Of a DNA stretch of 64,000 nt, positions 10,665 to 23,862 are shown piece after piece. The stretch covers positions 60,391,172 to 60,455,171 of the forward strand of contig CM067444.1 in the NCBI GenBank assembly GCA_034508935.3, in the 5' to 3' direction. The notes beneath the pieces were generated by a model. The model ran no database searches. It was not told where the DNA came from and worked only from the letters and a program-made list of their open reading frames with translations. Source of the stretch: Berghia stephanieae (lineage: Eukaryota > Mollusca > Gastropoda > Nudibranchia > Aeolidiidae). Both the position numbers and the translations under genes were made by a program. Each line of letters opens with the position of its first letter. Positions within the stretch are counted from its first letter, which is position 1.

Positions 10665-12706
10665 GTAGGTTTTCAATTAAAAAAAGATTACTGTCAATGT
10701 TTTAGATTTAGAGCGGTGATCGACACGTGAAGTATGGGAATGGGAGACTCGTTCGCAGAGCAACCCCCACCCCCGCTGCCATTATTTCAACCTTCAATTC
10801 AATTATTACTGCCAATGGGGATACCTCTCTGACTCTGCCCTCTCAATTCAAGCGCATAACTCATACTCATAACGGACGGTGCCCCTGTTTTCGAGCCAAA
10901 ATAAGTCCCGGCAACCCTTGTGCTACTTCTCTAGGCACTTGCAAGAATTTTTCAAACGAAGTGACTATTCTCACCCCCGGGATGAGATAGGCACTTTGAT
11001 AACTCCAGTCCAGTGGCCGCCGATAGGCTCACTGTAAGGTGAAACTCGTTTTTTGGAACTTTATTTTTGACCCTTTACTGTGTTGGTCACCATGGCGTTA
11101 TTTGTAAACCTATGTGTAGGGACTTAGATAAAATTTTCAAAATTGAAGGATCTTTTCAAAATCTATCTCATAAGATCAAGCTCAGCATGACAATTCCAAT
11201 GGTACCAGTTTCATGAAAATCGGATAAATAGTTAAAAAGTTATGTAACAATAACTAGGTGAAAAATGCGCCTTATATTCCTTTGACTTTGTAATTTATTC
11301 TTGAACTTTGTGACCAAGAAACGGTTGATTTCGCACTCAAATGTCAATAACTTTTATAAGGTTAAAGTTCGCTCATTTATTTTTCGCAGACAACTTCAGA
11401 AAAGTAGTGAGCTTAAAAACAATGGACATTAATTATTTTTGGACACCTCTTCCTAACAAACAAAGCAGATTACATAACATTACATAACACACTCCAACGT
11501 CAAAGAAATTGGATTCACGATAACTTTGTCCCTATTTATGCTACACTGATAAAATTGGTATCAAATTAAATGTCTAAAAGAGAAGCATAATCTACCGAGG
11601 ATAAATTTTAAGTTTCATTGAAAGAACAGAAGTTCAAATACTCAAAGTAGTAGAAAAAAATTGCTATATATAACGCAAAACAATGCCATTCAAAATACTT
11701 AAAATATCGTCATTTTGTAATCTTAAGCACACTACCCAAGCAGGTATAATATAAGAATATCAAGATAAATTCTATGGCTGCAAATAAAAGATAGTTTATA
11801 GGTTCTCCTTTCAGTTTCTATGATATAGTGTATTATATTGGCTTTGATTGATCGTTAGACAATGTCTGGAGTTCGAATCCATCTGATAAACACCTTCACC
11901 CTGGCAACTAGCTTTTTACACAAATCTAAAGAATAATTCAGAAGCCCCCTTAGTGCCACATGTGGCTGTCTATGTCCAAATATATTGGTACTCTACAGCA
12001 CCATTGATTAAGAAAGTCAAGCAATGGTGAGGGTGATCATAGACTAAATGGGTGACAACAATTACAAAACGTGCTCTGCGTGTCCTTGGATGAGGTCCAT
12101 ACACTTCTGTAAATAAGAGCCTGGCCATAGGCAGCATGCAATAGACTTTATAAAAGTGTTTGAGCAAAACGTATGCCTAACAGATGACGTATGCTGTATA
12201 AGATAAGAATAAGGGTTGATATAGCCTGTTGAGGGGAAAAAGCGGAACGTATAGCACATCAAGTAAAGTGAATTCATGGAAATGTGCTATATAGTTGTGT
12301 AAAATACAAAAAATGTATTTCAATCTCCGTTTTTTTTTTAAATTTCTAATAGTATTTTTTTCATATTTATATATATTTTATGTGTATTGTATTATTCATC
12401 AGAAGACAAGGGCATTGTTAACTATGACAAATTAAATTGTGGGCCATCATTTGTACAAAGTTACATAGCATTATCAAAATCTTTATTATCATCATCATTA
12501 TTTGTTAATTTATTATTATTATTAGTACTGTTATTATCATCATCACTTTGACAAATATTGCTTTTACTTTAATGTATAATCATGGAAATTAGTCCTCAAT
12601 ATTAAGGTCAAAGTTTTGTTCTGCTAAAAAAAGACATCAATTATGGATCCACTAAACAGTTTGTCAAACTCTTCCTCTGTGTGTGTGATAATTTTAAAGT
12701 TAAGCC

Positions 12707-12743
<37 letters not shown>

Positions 12744-15575
12744 AATGAGGGAGGAAGGAGGTGGAGTTGGAGGGAGAACAAGAGAAAAAGACTGACTGAA
12801 GGAGGAAGAACAGTGGAGAAAGACGGAGGTGGTGAATTAGATTGGGGGGGGGGGGGGGGGGAGAGTAGGTAAGAGAGGGGAATGGAGACGGAGAAGAAAG
12901 AGGAGATGAGTGTGAAGGGAGGGGAAAGAGGAATGGAGAAGAGAAAATAAAAGTGAAAGGGAAATGAGATAGCCAGAAGGAAGGAAAGGAGGAGGACTGG
13001 AAGAGAGAGAGCAGAAGGAAGGAAAAGAGGAGGACTGGAAGAGAGAGAGCAGAAGGAAGGAAAAGAGAGAGAGGAAATGGATGAGAGAGAGAGAGAGAGA
13101 GAGAGAGGACTGGGGGCTATTTATAGAAATAAATTACAAAGAGAAAGAGATTTTATCCATTTCCGGTAATGGATCTACTTTCGATTTCGGGTAAAAGCTC
13201 CCGTAAATTCAAAATGGCTGCTGCTGAAATAAGGGTACCCTCTTTAACGCATCTCAAAATCAACTTTACGCATCGAGTTAAGACCTGAATTGGGTCTTAT
13301 TTAAAGATTAAGATGCAAACCTAGTTGTACTAATAAAAATCTCATATGTACTCGTTTTTAGCTCTTAGTAAATGGCCGCTACTTTTTACCTATTTTTTAC
13401 ATAACAAAAAGAGAGAGAAAACTTGTTTGGAATTCAACGAAAATGATACCACTCGATAAATAAATTCATCCTGCACAAAATGAGACCTAAAATATCAAAA
13501 TTGATGCACAAATGAAAGAGCAATCTAATTTTTACTGGAGGTCACAAAAAAGCAGCCTCAAAATCTGGTTGCAAGATTGACGCGATAACTGAGGCTATCG
13601 GGTAAGCGCTGAATCGGGAGATATCGAAGTGCCTACTATGTGACTAATTTTGGTATCATTATAAAGGGCACAAAACAAGCTTTCTAACGGTGTATTTCAT
13701 TCTCAATTCCTGATTGTATTTCTCAGAAAACTTATGTAATAAAAATTTATAAATTTTTGAATTATAACAACTTTTTAAAAATTATGGATACATTTTAATT
13801 ATACTTCATACATCGATAGACAATTTATTGAAGAATATCTCTGCCAAATTTCATCAAAATTGATACACTCGCTCATTATTTTATTTTTCCCGCCATCAAC
13901 CCCACTTTTTAGGACAAAAACCTCATATTTTTTTCCATTTTCGTTGATCATTAATTTTTTCCATACTTTCCATACATGAAAATGATTGATATGAAAATAA
14001 AGCTTATTTTCTGACCTTTAAAATGATATCTACCACTTGCCATTTATTTTTCAATTGAAACAAAATTACTGAAAACAATAAGTGGGCCATGTTGACTGCA
14101 AGACTCAAAATTTCCCGATCGCCGCGAGATGCTGGTTTTGAGGCAGCAGTGAGATCACAGATTCTCTCTGTAAAGTTGACAAAAAATTTCAGTAGAAAAA
14201 TATAAATAACTCTGGAACCGTAGGTCGTAGAGAAACAAATAAGGTATCAAATTTTATGTTTTTTCAAGTCCCATCCCCCTAACTGAGTCAAATCAAGATA
14301 TTTTGAGTTTGAAAATTTTATCAAAGTGCCTAGATGAGAATAAAGAATCGATCGAGCTCTCATCCTCGAGATGAGAATAGAGGTCCTCGCCACTTCTCGC
14401 TATTCTCACCCCTGTTAACCAACAGGTAGGGAGGGTAGGTAGCCTAGCCTAGCCGCCACCCGGAGGGAGACGAAATAGAATGTGGAGGAGAAAGAGAAGA
14501 AGAAAATACCAACAAATTAAAATAGAGAAAGAGGGGAGATGGGGAGAGGCGCGAGAGATATGAAATATTGAGTGGACGAGAGAAAGGAAATACAAACAAT
14601 ATATAAGATGTAGAGAAATAAAGTTTGGGGTAGGGGGAGGGAGAGAGCGAGAAAATATAAACAAGTTAAAATACCTAACGTAGGGAGAAATTGAGACAGC
14701 TAAGTCAACACAAAATAATAATATGCCCATAAAAGGAAAAGTCCAATTCTTAGAAATTGGGCGAATCCAGTTCGCTTGAAGAGAGAGAGAGAGAATCCCG
14801 TAGACAGATTTCCAACAATGATTCCCATATCTCAAGCCAGCCAGTCTACATTATAAATACACGACATATAAGTTCACCCTCCTTACGTCCAGTACCAGGA
14901 GAGATTTGGTGATCAGGTGAGAGTGGCGAGGAAGGGGGGGGTGCTAAGCTGACCCTACACAGGGATGAGAATAGCGAGAAGGGACGGGGGCTAGGCTAGG
15001 CTACCCTCCCTACCTGTTGGTTAATAGGGATGAGAATTAGCCACTCCCACGCCTCGTTCTGAAAAAAGTCCGCGAAATTAAAGGGGAGGCAAGAGAAAAT
15101 CAGCTGATCGTTAAAATAGTAACAGAAAAGTGGAGGTGCTCGGCAATGAATGCAAGAAAGACATTTAAAACGCCGTAAAAATGTTTAAAAATCACTTAAT
15201 GTTATACGAGTAATTACTATCCATAACAACCTGTCAAATTCACATATGTAAGATGCCAAGCCAAAATTAATAATAAAATAATAAAGAACACGATTGACCG
15301 TTGACTACACATGCATACGAGTACCAGAAATATTTTGTAAACAATGTAACACAATATAATGTGTAAGTTTCAAAGCAAATGCAACCACAAATAACATCAA
15401 AGAACAATGTGGGACTACTGTTTTAATTTCATAAAACCAAACGCATATTTTCTGCCCCCGATATTGAACGTGTAGTTAGTATGTATCGTACAAACAACAT
15501 TCGTTTAGACAGGTAGTCGGGATTCTAGCGCCAGTTTTATTTGGGCAACCGTGATTGGGATTTCACTCAATGCAC

Positions 15576-15633
<58 letters not shown>

Positions 15634-15638
15634 ATAAT

Positions 15639-15682
<44 letters not shown>

Positions 15683-18043
15683 GCAGTTGAAAGCAGTCTT
15701 TGGTGTATAAGTGCATATGTACATTATTTCTTATAATAAATGCTTCAAAACAAAACAAAACAAAACTAAAAAAATAAAAATAAAGAATAAATGAATAAAA
15801 ATATCTATTTGGGCATTTACTTACATTAAAAGTCTTGAAAATCACAATCACAATCCATGAAAATTAAATATCCCATAATCCGAAGAAGACATGAATTTAA
15901 TCCAAAATCCAACACAGGAATGTATTTTAATAGGAGACAGATATCCTATTAAAACTATAGCATTACTTGCAAACAACAATACCCCACTCTGCGTTTAACG
16001 GGCTTGTGGCCGTCACATTGTAAATTGTGACCGCATTAGGGTAATCGGTGTCCTAAAGACTGACATACTGACATACAATCAATGAGAACTATAAAGAATC
16101 CATTCTAGAATTCAACTACAAACTGAAAATCATGATAAATATCACTCTATCAAATAATTTTCTTTGCACAGGTTCACTCACACTCTCCTTTATTGCAAAA
16201 CATTGATAAGTGAGAAAAAGTTTGTATTTCAATTATAAACTTAATCACATAATCTAAATGATGGAGAATAAAAACAGCTAATTATAAAAAATTTCACAGA
16301 TCAAGTTATCTATTTGAACTCCGCATATTTAGCTTAATTACTCAATGACCATAAATTTTTTTAAACTGCATTGTTTCATTTAAACAAGACCATGACGCTT
16401 ATGCCTGGACCGGGTATTCACAACTTCTGCATTTGCATTCCACTTTCGAATCGAATTAATCTCTATCTTATCCGTTTATTTGCAAAGTTTCTGCACTTTA
16501 TAAATAAGACCATAACGCTTATGTCTGGACCGGGTATTCACAACTTCTGCATTTGCATTCCACTTTCGAATCGAATTAATCTCTATCTTATCCGTTTATT
16601 TGCAAAGTTTCTGCACTTTATAAATAAGACCATAACGCTTATGTCTGGACTGGGTATTCGCAAATTTTCCTATTGTGTTCCACTTTTCGAATCGAAATAA
16701 CATCTAGTCTATCCGTTTATTTGCAAAGTTTCTGCACTTTATAAATAAGACCATAACGCTTATGTCTGGACCGGGCATTCGCAAATTCTGCTTATGTGTT
16801 CCACTTTTCGAATCGAATTAATCTCTATTTTATCCGTTTATTTGCAAAGTTTCTGCACTTTATAAATACGACCATGACGCTTATGCCTGGACCGGGTATT
16901 CACAACTTCTGCATTTGCATTCCACTTTCGAATCGAATTAATCTCTATCTTATCCGTTTATTTGCAAAGTTTCTGCACTTTATAAATAAGACCATAACGC
17001 TTATGTCTGGACCGGGTATTCAGAACTTCTGCATTTGCATTCCACTTTCGAATCGAATTAATCTCTATTTTATCCGTTTATTTGCAAAGTTTCTGCACTT
17101 TATAAATAAGACCATAACGCTTATGTCTGGACTGGGTATTCGCAAATTTTCCTATTGTGTTCCACTTTTCGAATCGAAATAACATCTAGTCTATCCGTTT
17201 ATTTGCAAAGTTTCTGCACTTTATAAATAAGACCATAACGCTTATGTCTGGACCGGGCATTCGCAAATTCTGCTTATGTGTTCCACTTTTCGAATCGAAT
17301 TAATCTCTATTTTATCCGTTTATTTGCAAAGTTTCTGCATTTTATAAATAAGACCACGACACTTATGTGTTAGATTGTTCGCAAATTCTGCCTTTGTGTT
17401 CCACTGTTCGATTAGAATTAATCTCTATTTTATCCGTTTATTTGAAAAGATTCTGCACTTTATAAATAAGACCATAACGCTTATGTCTGGACTGGGTATT
17501 CGCCAATTTTCCTATTGTGTTCCACTTTTCGAATCGAAATAACATCTAGTCTATCCGTTTATTTGCAAAGTTTCTGCACTTTATAAATAAGACCATAACG
17601 CTTATGTCTGGACCGGGCATTCGCAAATTCTGCTTATGTGTTCCACTTTTCGAATCGAATTAATCTCTATTTTATCCGTTTATTTGCAAAGATTCTGCAC
17701 TTTATAAATAAGACCATAACGCTTATGTCTGGACTGGGTATTCGCAAATTTTCCTATTGTGTTCCACTTTTCGAATCGAAATAACATCTAGTCTATCCGT
17801 TTATTTGCAAAGTTTCTGCATTTTATAAATAAGACCACGACACTTATGTGTTAGATTGTTCGCAAATTCTGCCTTTGTGTTCCACTGTTCGATTAGAATT
17901 AATCTCTATTTTATCCGTTTATTTGAAAAGATTCTGCATTTTATAAATAATAATAATTGTTCAAAATTTTACCTCACACCCGATATTACAAGTACAAGTG
18001 AGCCAGGTGATGAAGATTGTCAAACAGTGTGACAGATGAAATA

Positions 18044-18089
<46 letters not shown>

Positions 18090-21000
18090 AGAGATGAGAG
18101 AGAGATTCGTTTTTTGTTCAAAATTTCTCTCTCTCATATTGCACAAGGTTGTACTATTTTACTATTTATCAAGAACAGCCAAGGTGGCAACCCAGTCTCT
18201 GTATAAACTAAGCAAGATGGCAACAGGGACCTCGCTCCTTATCCAATGCCGAAGCTTTAATTTGAGTCAAACGGTTTGGTTAAAAAAAAAAACACCCAAA
18301 ATAAGTTCGTGTGTGATGGAAGTTGAAGTCGGCTTATTATAAAATCGTTTATGGTCTGTTTGGATTACCCTTTTTAAATAGAAAAGGTGAATATAACATA
18401 AACTTGAAGAATAGGCAAGCTAAATGAAAATTAAATTGACTGATTAAATGAGTACGCGAGGCTGAGTTGCGAACGACTACTGGGTTCCGACATTCCGATC
18501 CCAGTGTCATTCATGTTCACCGTACCGTGTTACTGTCTACACACTACACTGCATTGTTAGTGACTGGTCATGTCTTTTTTGTTTGTATGTTTTACGCAAG
18601 CTTAATAAAAATTAAATTGACTGATTAAATGAATACGTGAGGCAGAGTTGCGAACGACTCATGGGTTCCGACATTCCGACCCCAATGTCAGTGTCAGTCA
18701 TGTTCACCGTACTGTGTTACTGTCTACACACTACACGGCATTGTTAGTGACTGGTCATGCCTTTTTTGTTTGTATGTTTCTTTTAATATGGGTCAATTTA
18801 CAAAGAATAATAATAGAAATGTTCAAAACAAAAACTAGATTCACTATTACGTGCCTGTAATGAAGTGCTTTCCACAAACCGTGAGCGAGAATGATGGTGG
18901 AGGTAATGGCAACCATGTGGGTTTGTTATTGCTTCCTGCCTCCGTCAACCCACGCATCCAGTTGCGTAACCCACGCTGAATCTGACCAATAGCGAGAAGG
19001 GACGGGGCACCCTCCCTACCTGTTGGTTACAGGGGTGAGAATAGCGAGAAGGGGCAACTACCTCTATTCTCATCCCGGGGGTGTGAGCTCGATCGCTTTT
19101 CTATTCTCATCCCGGGGGTGAGAATAGAGGCAGCCTTTTTCAAAATAGTGATATCGGTGTTAATTTAGCGTAGAAAAATAAAGGAGAGTGAATCATTTTC
19201 TAAAGTGAAAAAATTATCGCTCTATCTCAACTAGTTAAAAAATTATGACCCTTTTATGTGGTGAAAAATCTCTATAGAAGCTTACTTAGGAAAATAGGCC
19301 TATGTGACCAAAACACAGCAACCCAATGGATAATCAAGTATAATTCAGAAACGGCTTCAGATACAACTTTGAAATTTTTACATGTGGTAATTCAACATCT
19401 CTGTAGTACATTGCAAACAGAAAAATAATTATTTATTTAGAGAGAAAGGTATAGTTTAGAGCTGAAACAGCTGAAATCAAGGAAAAATAGATCACGACAT
19501 GCAAATGAATGACCTATTGGAATTTTGGAAAAGTCGACAATTAAATATTTATTCACATGTAGATAGAAGTCAGACCAAATACACCACTGAATCGGTGTCG
19601 TTTTCATTTAGTTGTTCGCTTTGACTTTGAACTTTTCAAAATGAAAATAGACCTCATAAAAGCAGATATGGACTGATAAATGTTTGAGGTGGTGTATTAG
19701 TGTTTAAAATGATTGAAAATAAGTGATTTTAAAAACTTTCGCTCCCCCGTTCCCCTAAATTGGACAGATGTCCGTCAAAGGATGAAAAACGTCAAAATCA
19801 ACAGTGAAAAATCAATCGGAAAAAAAGGAAGAGAATTGTAAATTATATAATGAATGCATGGACATGAAAACGCCAATTAGTTGAATAATTTAAAACAAAA
19901 ATAACTTCCATAAATGGAATATGTAAGATATAAAGATGTAAAGTTTTGATGTGGATTGACGAAGTTATCTCTCAAACGCAGCAGACGACAGGAAGTGAAT
20001 CAGTTCAAGAAAATGGCAGTTTCTGTAAACAATCGAGGCCAATAACTGTTTTTTGGGGAGCTCTAACTTTTGAGTGCAAACATATTTTGCTCTGAAATTT
20101 TTAGAGAAGCTACTTTAATATGTATCTCAGAAGGACTTTTTTTTATTAAGAAGGACCATCTCTGGTTTAAAAGTTTTAAGCGTTTAACCACATATACTCT
20201 CTTTACGCAAAGATGTCTCAAAATCATGATATAGGACGATAATAATTTTAGCATCATTGTATGTAGAATTTTATGCCCTTTCCAATGATATATAATACAT
20301 GCCATTTCATTCCACCGAGAAAGAATGACCATTTTAAACTCACTCCTAAATTTTTTCCCCTCAAAAACGGAAATAGAATTCCTCGCCTGTTTTCAACTCG
20401 CGAGAGCTACTTTGTGCCTACTTGTATGTCCTGCGGCAATGTGGTCTTGTAAGAAGATATTCTTCTTCGTATCGGAAGGTCCTGGTCCTGGGTTCGAGTC
20501 CGAGCCTTGCCCTGCCAGGCCCTACTGGGCGCATAGAGTTCATAGAGTAGTTGATTCCTAGTATTAGTAAGGGGTTTGGGAGGGGGGAACTTTAAAGTCT
20601 TCCCCCCCTACTACACTATTAGAACATTATGATTATAAAAAAAATTTCCCCCTCACAAAACCCCTGAACTTGAACATTGTAAAAAAAAAAAAGAATACTG
20701 GGAATGTAGGAGCTTTCGGAAGGCCTCCCGAAATATCGCCTACTAATAGACATCATCATCATTTTATTCCCCCCTTCCCCTGACCTGCATGTGTTAATAA
20801 AGTGTTGCTGTTGGCAATTGACTATTTAAAATTTAAATTAAAGTAAGGCACTTTGAATTTGAGCACGTTTAGTTTAGTGGATATTGCGCTATATAAAAGC
20901 TCAATTATATGAGATGGAATGGAAGTCGGTTTGGACTAATTCAATCCCTCGAGGGAGTGGGGACATCGACTCCCCGAAACTGTGGGAGAAGCTGCCAGCA

Positions 21001-23772
21001 GCTGGCTTTTCCACCACTGCCACTAGGCACTTTGATTACTTTGATAAAGTTTAAACACAGTATGGCAGTGGGCAGAACTGATAAAGAAACAGAAGACCAG
21101 AAGAAATTCTGTTTTGCTCATGTGAAAATGACTCATGAGTCTCATAACCTCTGCTTCGGGCTGTAGATTTTCTTTGGACATCGCGTTGTGCTTTTCCTTT
21201 AGACCGCAGTTACTTTAATTTACTTTGTTACTTTGGATCAATGATTTTGTCTTTCTTATCAAATAAAGTTACTATGGTTGTTGCTTTGATTTTTGATTGG
21301 CATCAATTCTACTTAATTATCAGTATTTTTAAAAAAATATTTAAAAAACAAACAAACTATACTGCCATGGAAGAATATTGAGTCCAATTAACCTGTTGCT
21401 TGCACATGCGCTTTGAGATTGGAGTCCGAATAGCCACGGGAGACTATTCAGACTCAAGTCCGAATAGCCGAAGCCACCAGAAAATGGTGGTCCGATTAAC
21501 GTCTTCAATTCCTTTAACTAACTCGAAAAGAAAACAAAAAACCTAGTAGCCAACCATTTAACTAATCCTAATTGAAAATATAACAACACTAAGACCTTTT
21601 CTACTACCTATAACTAACTGTTATAGAAAAAAAATTTCCTCACTTTTTTTTTTTTGGATAAAAGCAATAATGGAAATGCTTTTCCAAATGTGAATTGTTT
21701 TTAAAGGTAGGATTTAATTTTCTGTTATGATTTACCGAAGGTTTGGGGATTTGGGTGAGTGATACAAAATTTTCCTTCACCATATTTTATATTTTTGATA
21801 ATTTTTTCTATTCGTTCACAGAATATGGATCCTACAATCAAGGAGCTGGTGGAGGTGGAGGACAAGTAGGGTGAGTGTCTCTGTTAAGGTCATTTCATGT
21901 ATTATTCCAATTTTCTGACACGAATCTTGAAATTATTTTCATAATTATTTTTTTAAACCTTTCTTTGTGGATGCTTGTGAGCTTGTATTCGTATGTCCAA
22001 ATCTGCAGTATGTTATGTTTTTACTGATGGTCAATGTGAAGTGCTTCAATGCTTTGGCATAAGCGTCTATTATTATTATTATTAATTTGGATAGGATAAA
22101 TGCTATGATCTTATCGAATCAGAATGGGAGAGTATTTTTATTGTTTTGTTTTTTTTCCTTCCTTCTTTTCTTTTCTTTTTTTTTTTTTTTTTTTTAAATT
22201 TATTTTTATTTTTTTTAAGAACACATCTAGAAAAATTCCAAATTTTAAAAAATCTTGTGTCAACCCAAATGACACGATATCTGTATATAATGATAAGATT
22301 AAATGGTAGATCTGTGAAGTTGCAATTTTCTTCATTTTTTGTTTTGTTTTAATTTTTATTTTAAAATGTTTTATTTTTAGATACAATTATGCTAACTATG
22401 GTGGAGCTGATACCTCTTACCAGTATGGGCAACAGCAGAATCTGGTAAGCAATGAAAAATTATTAGTCTGTGTTAGATTATTATTGTTTTTTAAAATTAG
22501 CATTTGGTAATTCCAAAGGGTTTTAACTGTGATTTTCTTAGACACTACGAGTCATGAGTTCCAAGACCCAATTTTATTTTTCTTCACTGCGGACAAAGGC
22601 ATTGCAAGGAATTCCATGGAGACAGATCTTGAGATTTGAAAATTATATAAAAACCCAAATATATTATGTAGACAGATCAAAAACAAAATCCTGTTTTAAA
22701 AACTGATTTGAAAAAAAAAAAGAATAAATATTGATATTAGTGTTTCTTTTTTTTTTAAATGTTTCTTTTGTTTATCGAACTGCAAGAAGAAGAATATGAA
22801 AATAAAATGAGACCAAGATGGCAATTTTCAACAGAATATTCAAGTCTACAATATGCTTTCTTCTGTGATTAATACTAATTGAACCCTCTCAAGTGTGAGA
22901 ATTAGTCTGACATGTTAAAATATATATTTTGTTTTGCAGCAAGCACCCCAGGCACAGGCACAGAATGCCTATGCGGGGTATGACCCAAATGCATATGGTG
23001 CTGGAGGACAGGGACAGACTCAGCAGGCTCAATATGGAGGTGCTCAAGGTAAGGAGGTTTTGTTTTGTTTCAGGCCCTCTTTACAGCAGCAGTGGTACTC
23101 AATTTTGAAATTGTGATCTGTTTCTGTGGTATATCTCAGATTAATTATTTTTTTTTCATGGAAAATGATGTGCAAATAATGTATTGGATTTATTGTATAG
23201 TCAATTGACGTTCAAAATTAAGAATTTTTTTACCTATGATTTTAAAAAATTGATACAATTTAATATCTATACGACTTTCATTTTTTGACATCAGTTACCA
23301 GCACACTTCATTCAATTGAAAGGAGAGTTAGATATTTTTAGGCATGCATTTGCTCCTCCAATCATTTGATTTTGGAGTTTTATTAAAATTTGTTTCCCCT
23401 TTGACGTTGTTTTTTTTTTTTTCTTTTGCTGATCCTACTAATCACAATTACAAAGCTTTGCTTAAAATAACATATTTAATTCAATCCCTTCTATCTCTTA
23501 ATTGATCTCATCTGTCATTTTAAGGAGAAAGACAATCTTTACCGACTCGCAATTTGTAGGCACTTAGTCTTTTGTTTTAAGACAGCAGTTTATTTTAGCA
23601 CTATTTTGAGGACAATTATATTATGTAGTCGTTTGCATCTTCGTCTTAAAACATTTTTTAAAAAACAGGTGGCACGGCTGGAGGTCAACAAAGTTATGGA
23701 GGCTATGGACAGCAAGCAGAAGCTTCTGGTGGGTATGGAGGCCAGCAGCAACATCAACAATATGGACAGAGT

Positions 23773-23862
<90 letters not shown>

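Noticed and set aside
13216-13236. ATGGCTGCTGCTG as an alternative FET first exon
   Set aside because: The possible donor (AAGG|gtaccc) leaves phase 0, which would read exon 2 as NMDP.. and hit a stop; exon 2 needs phase 1.
14449-14835. 128-codon minus-strand frame
   Set aside because: It lies in the purine-rich interior of the TIR element; the composition explains the lack of stops.
16371-17182. Two repetitive open frames of 109 and 128 codons
   Set aside because: They follow the 120-bp satellite unit (40 codons) and stop wherever a unit has an extra base.
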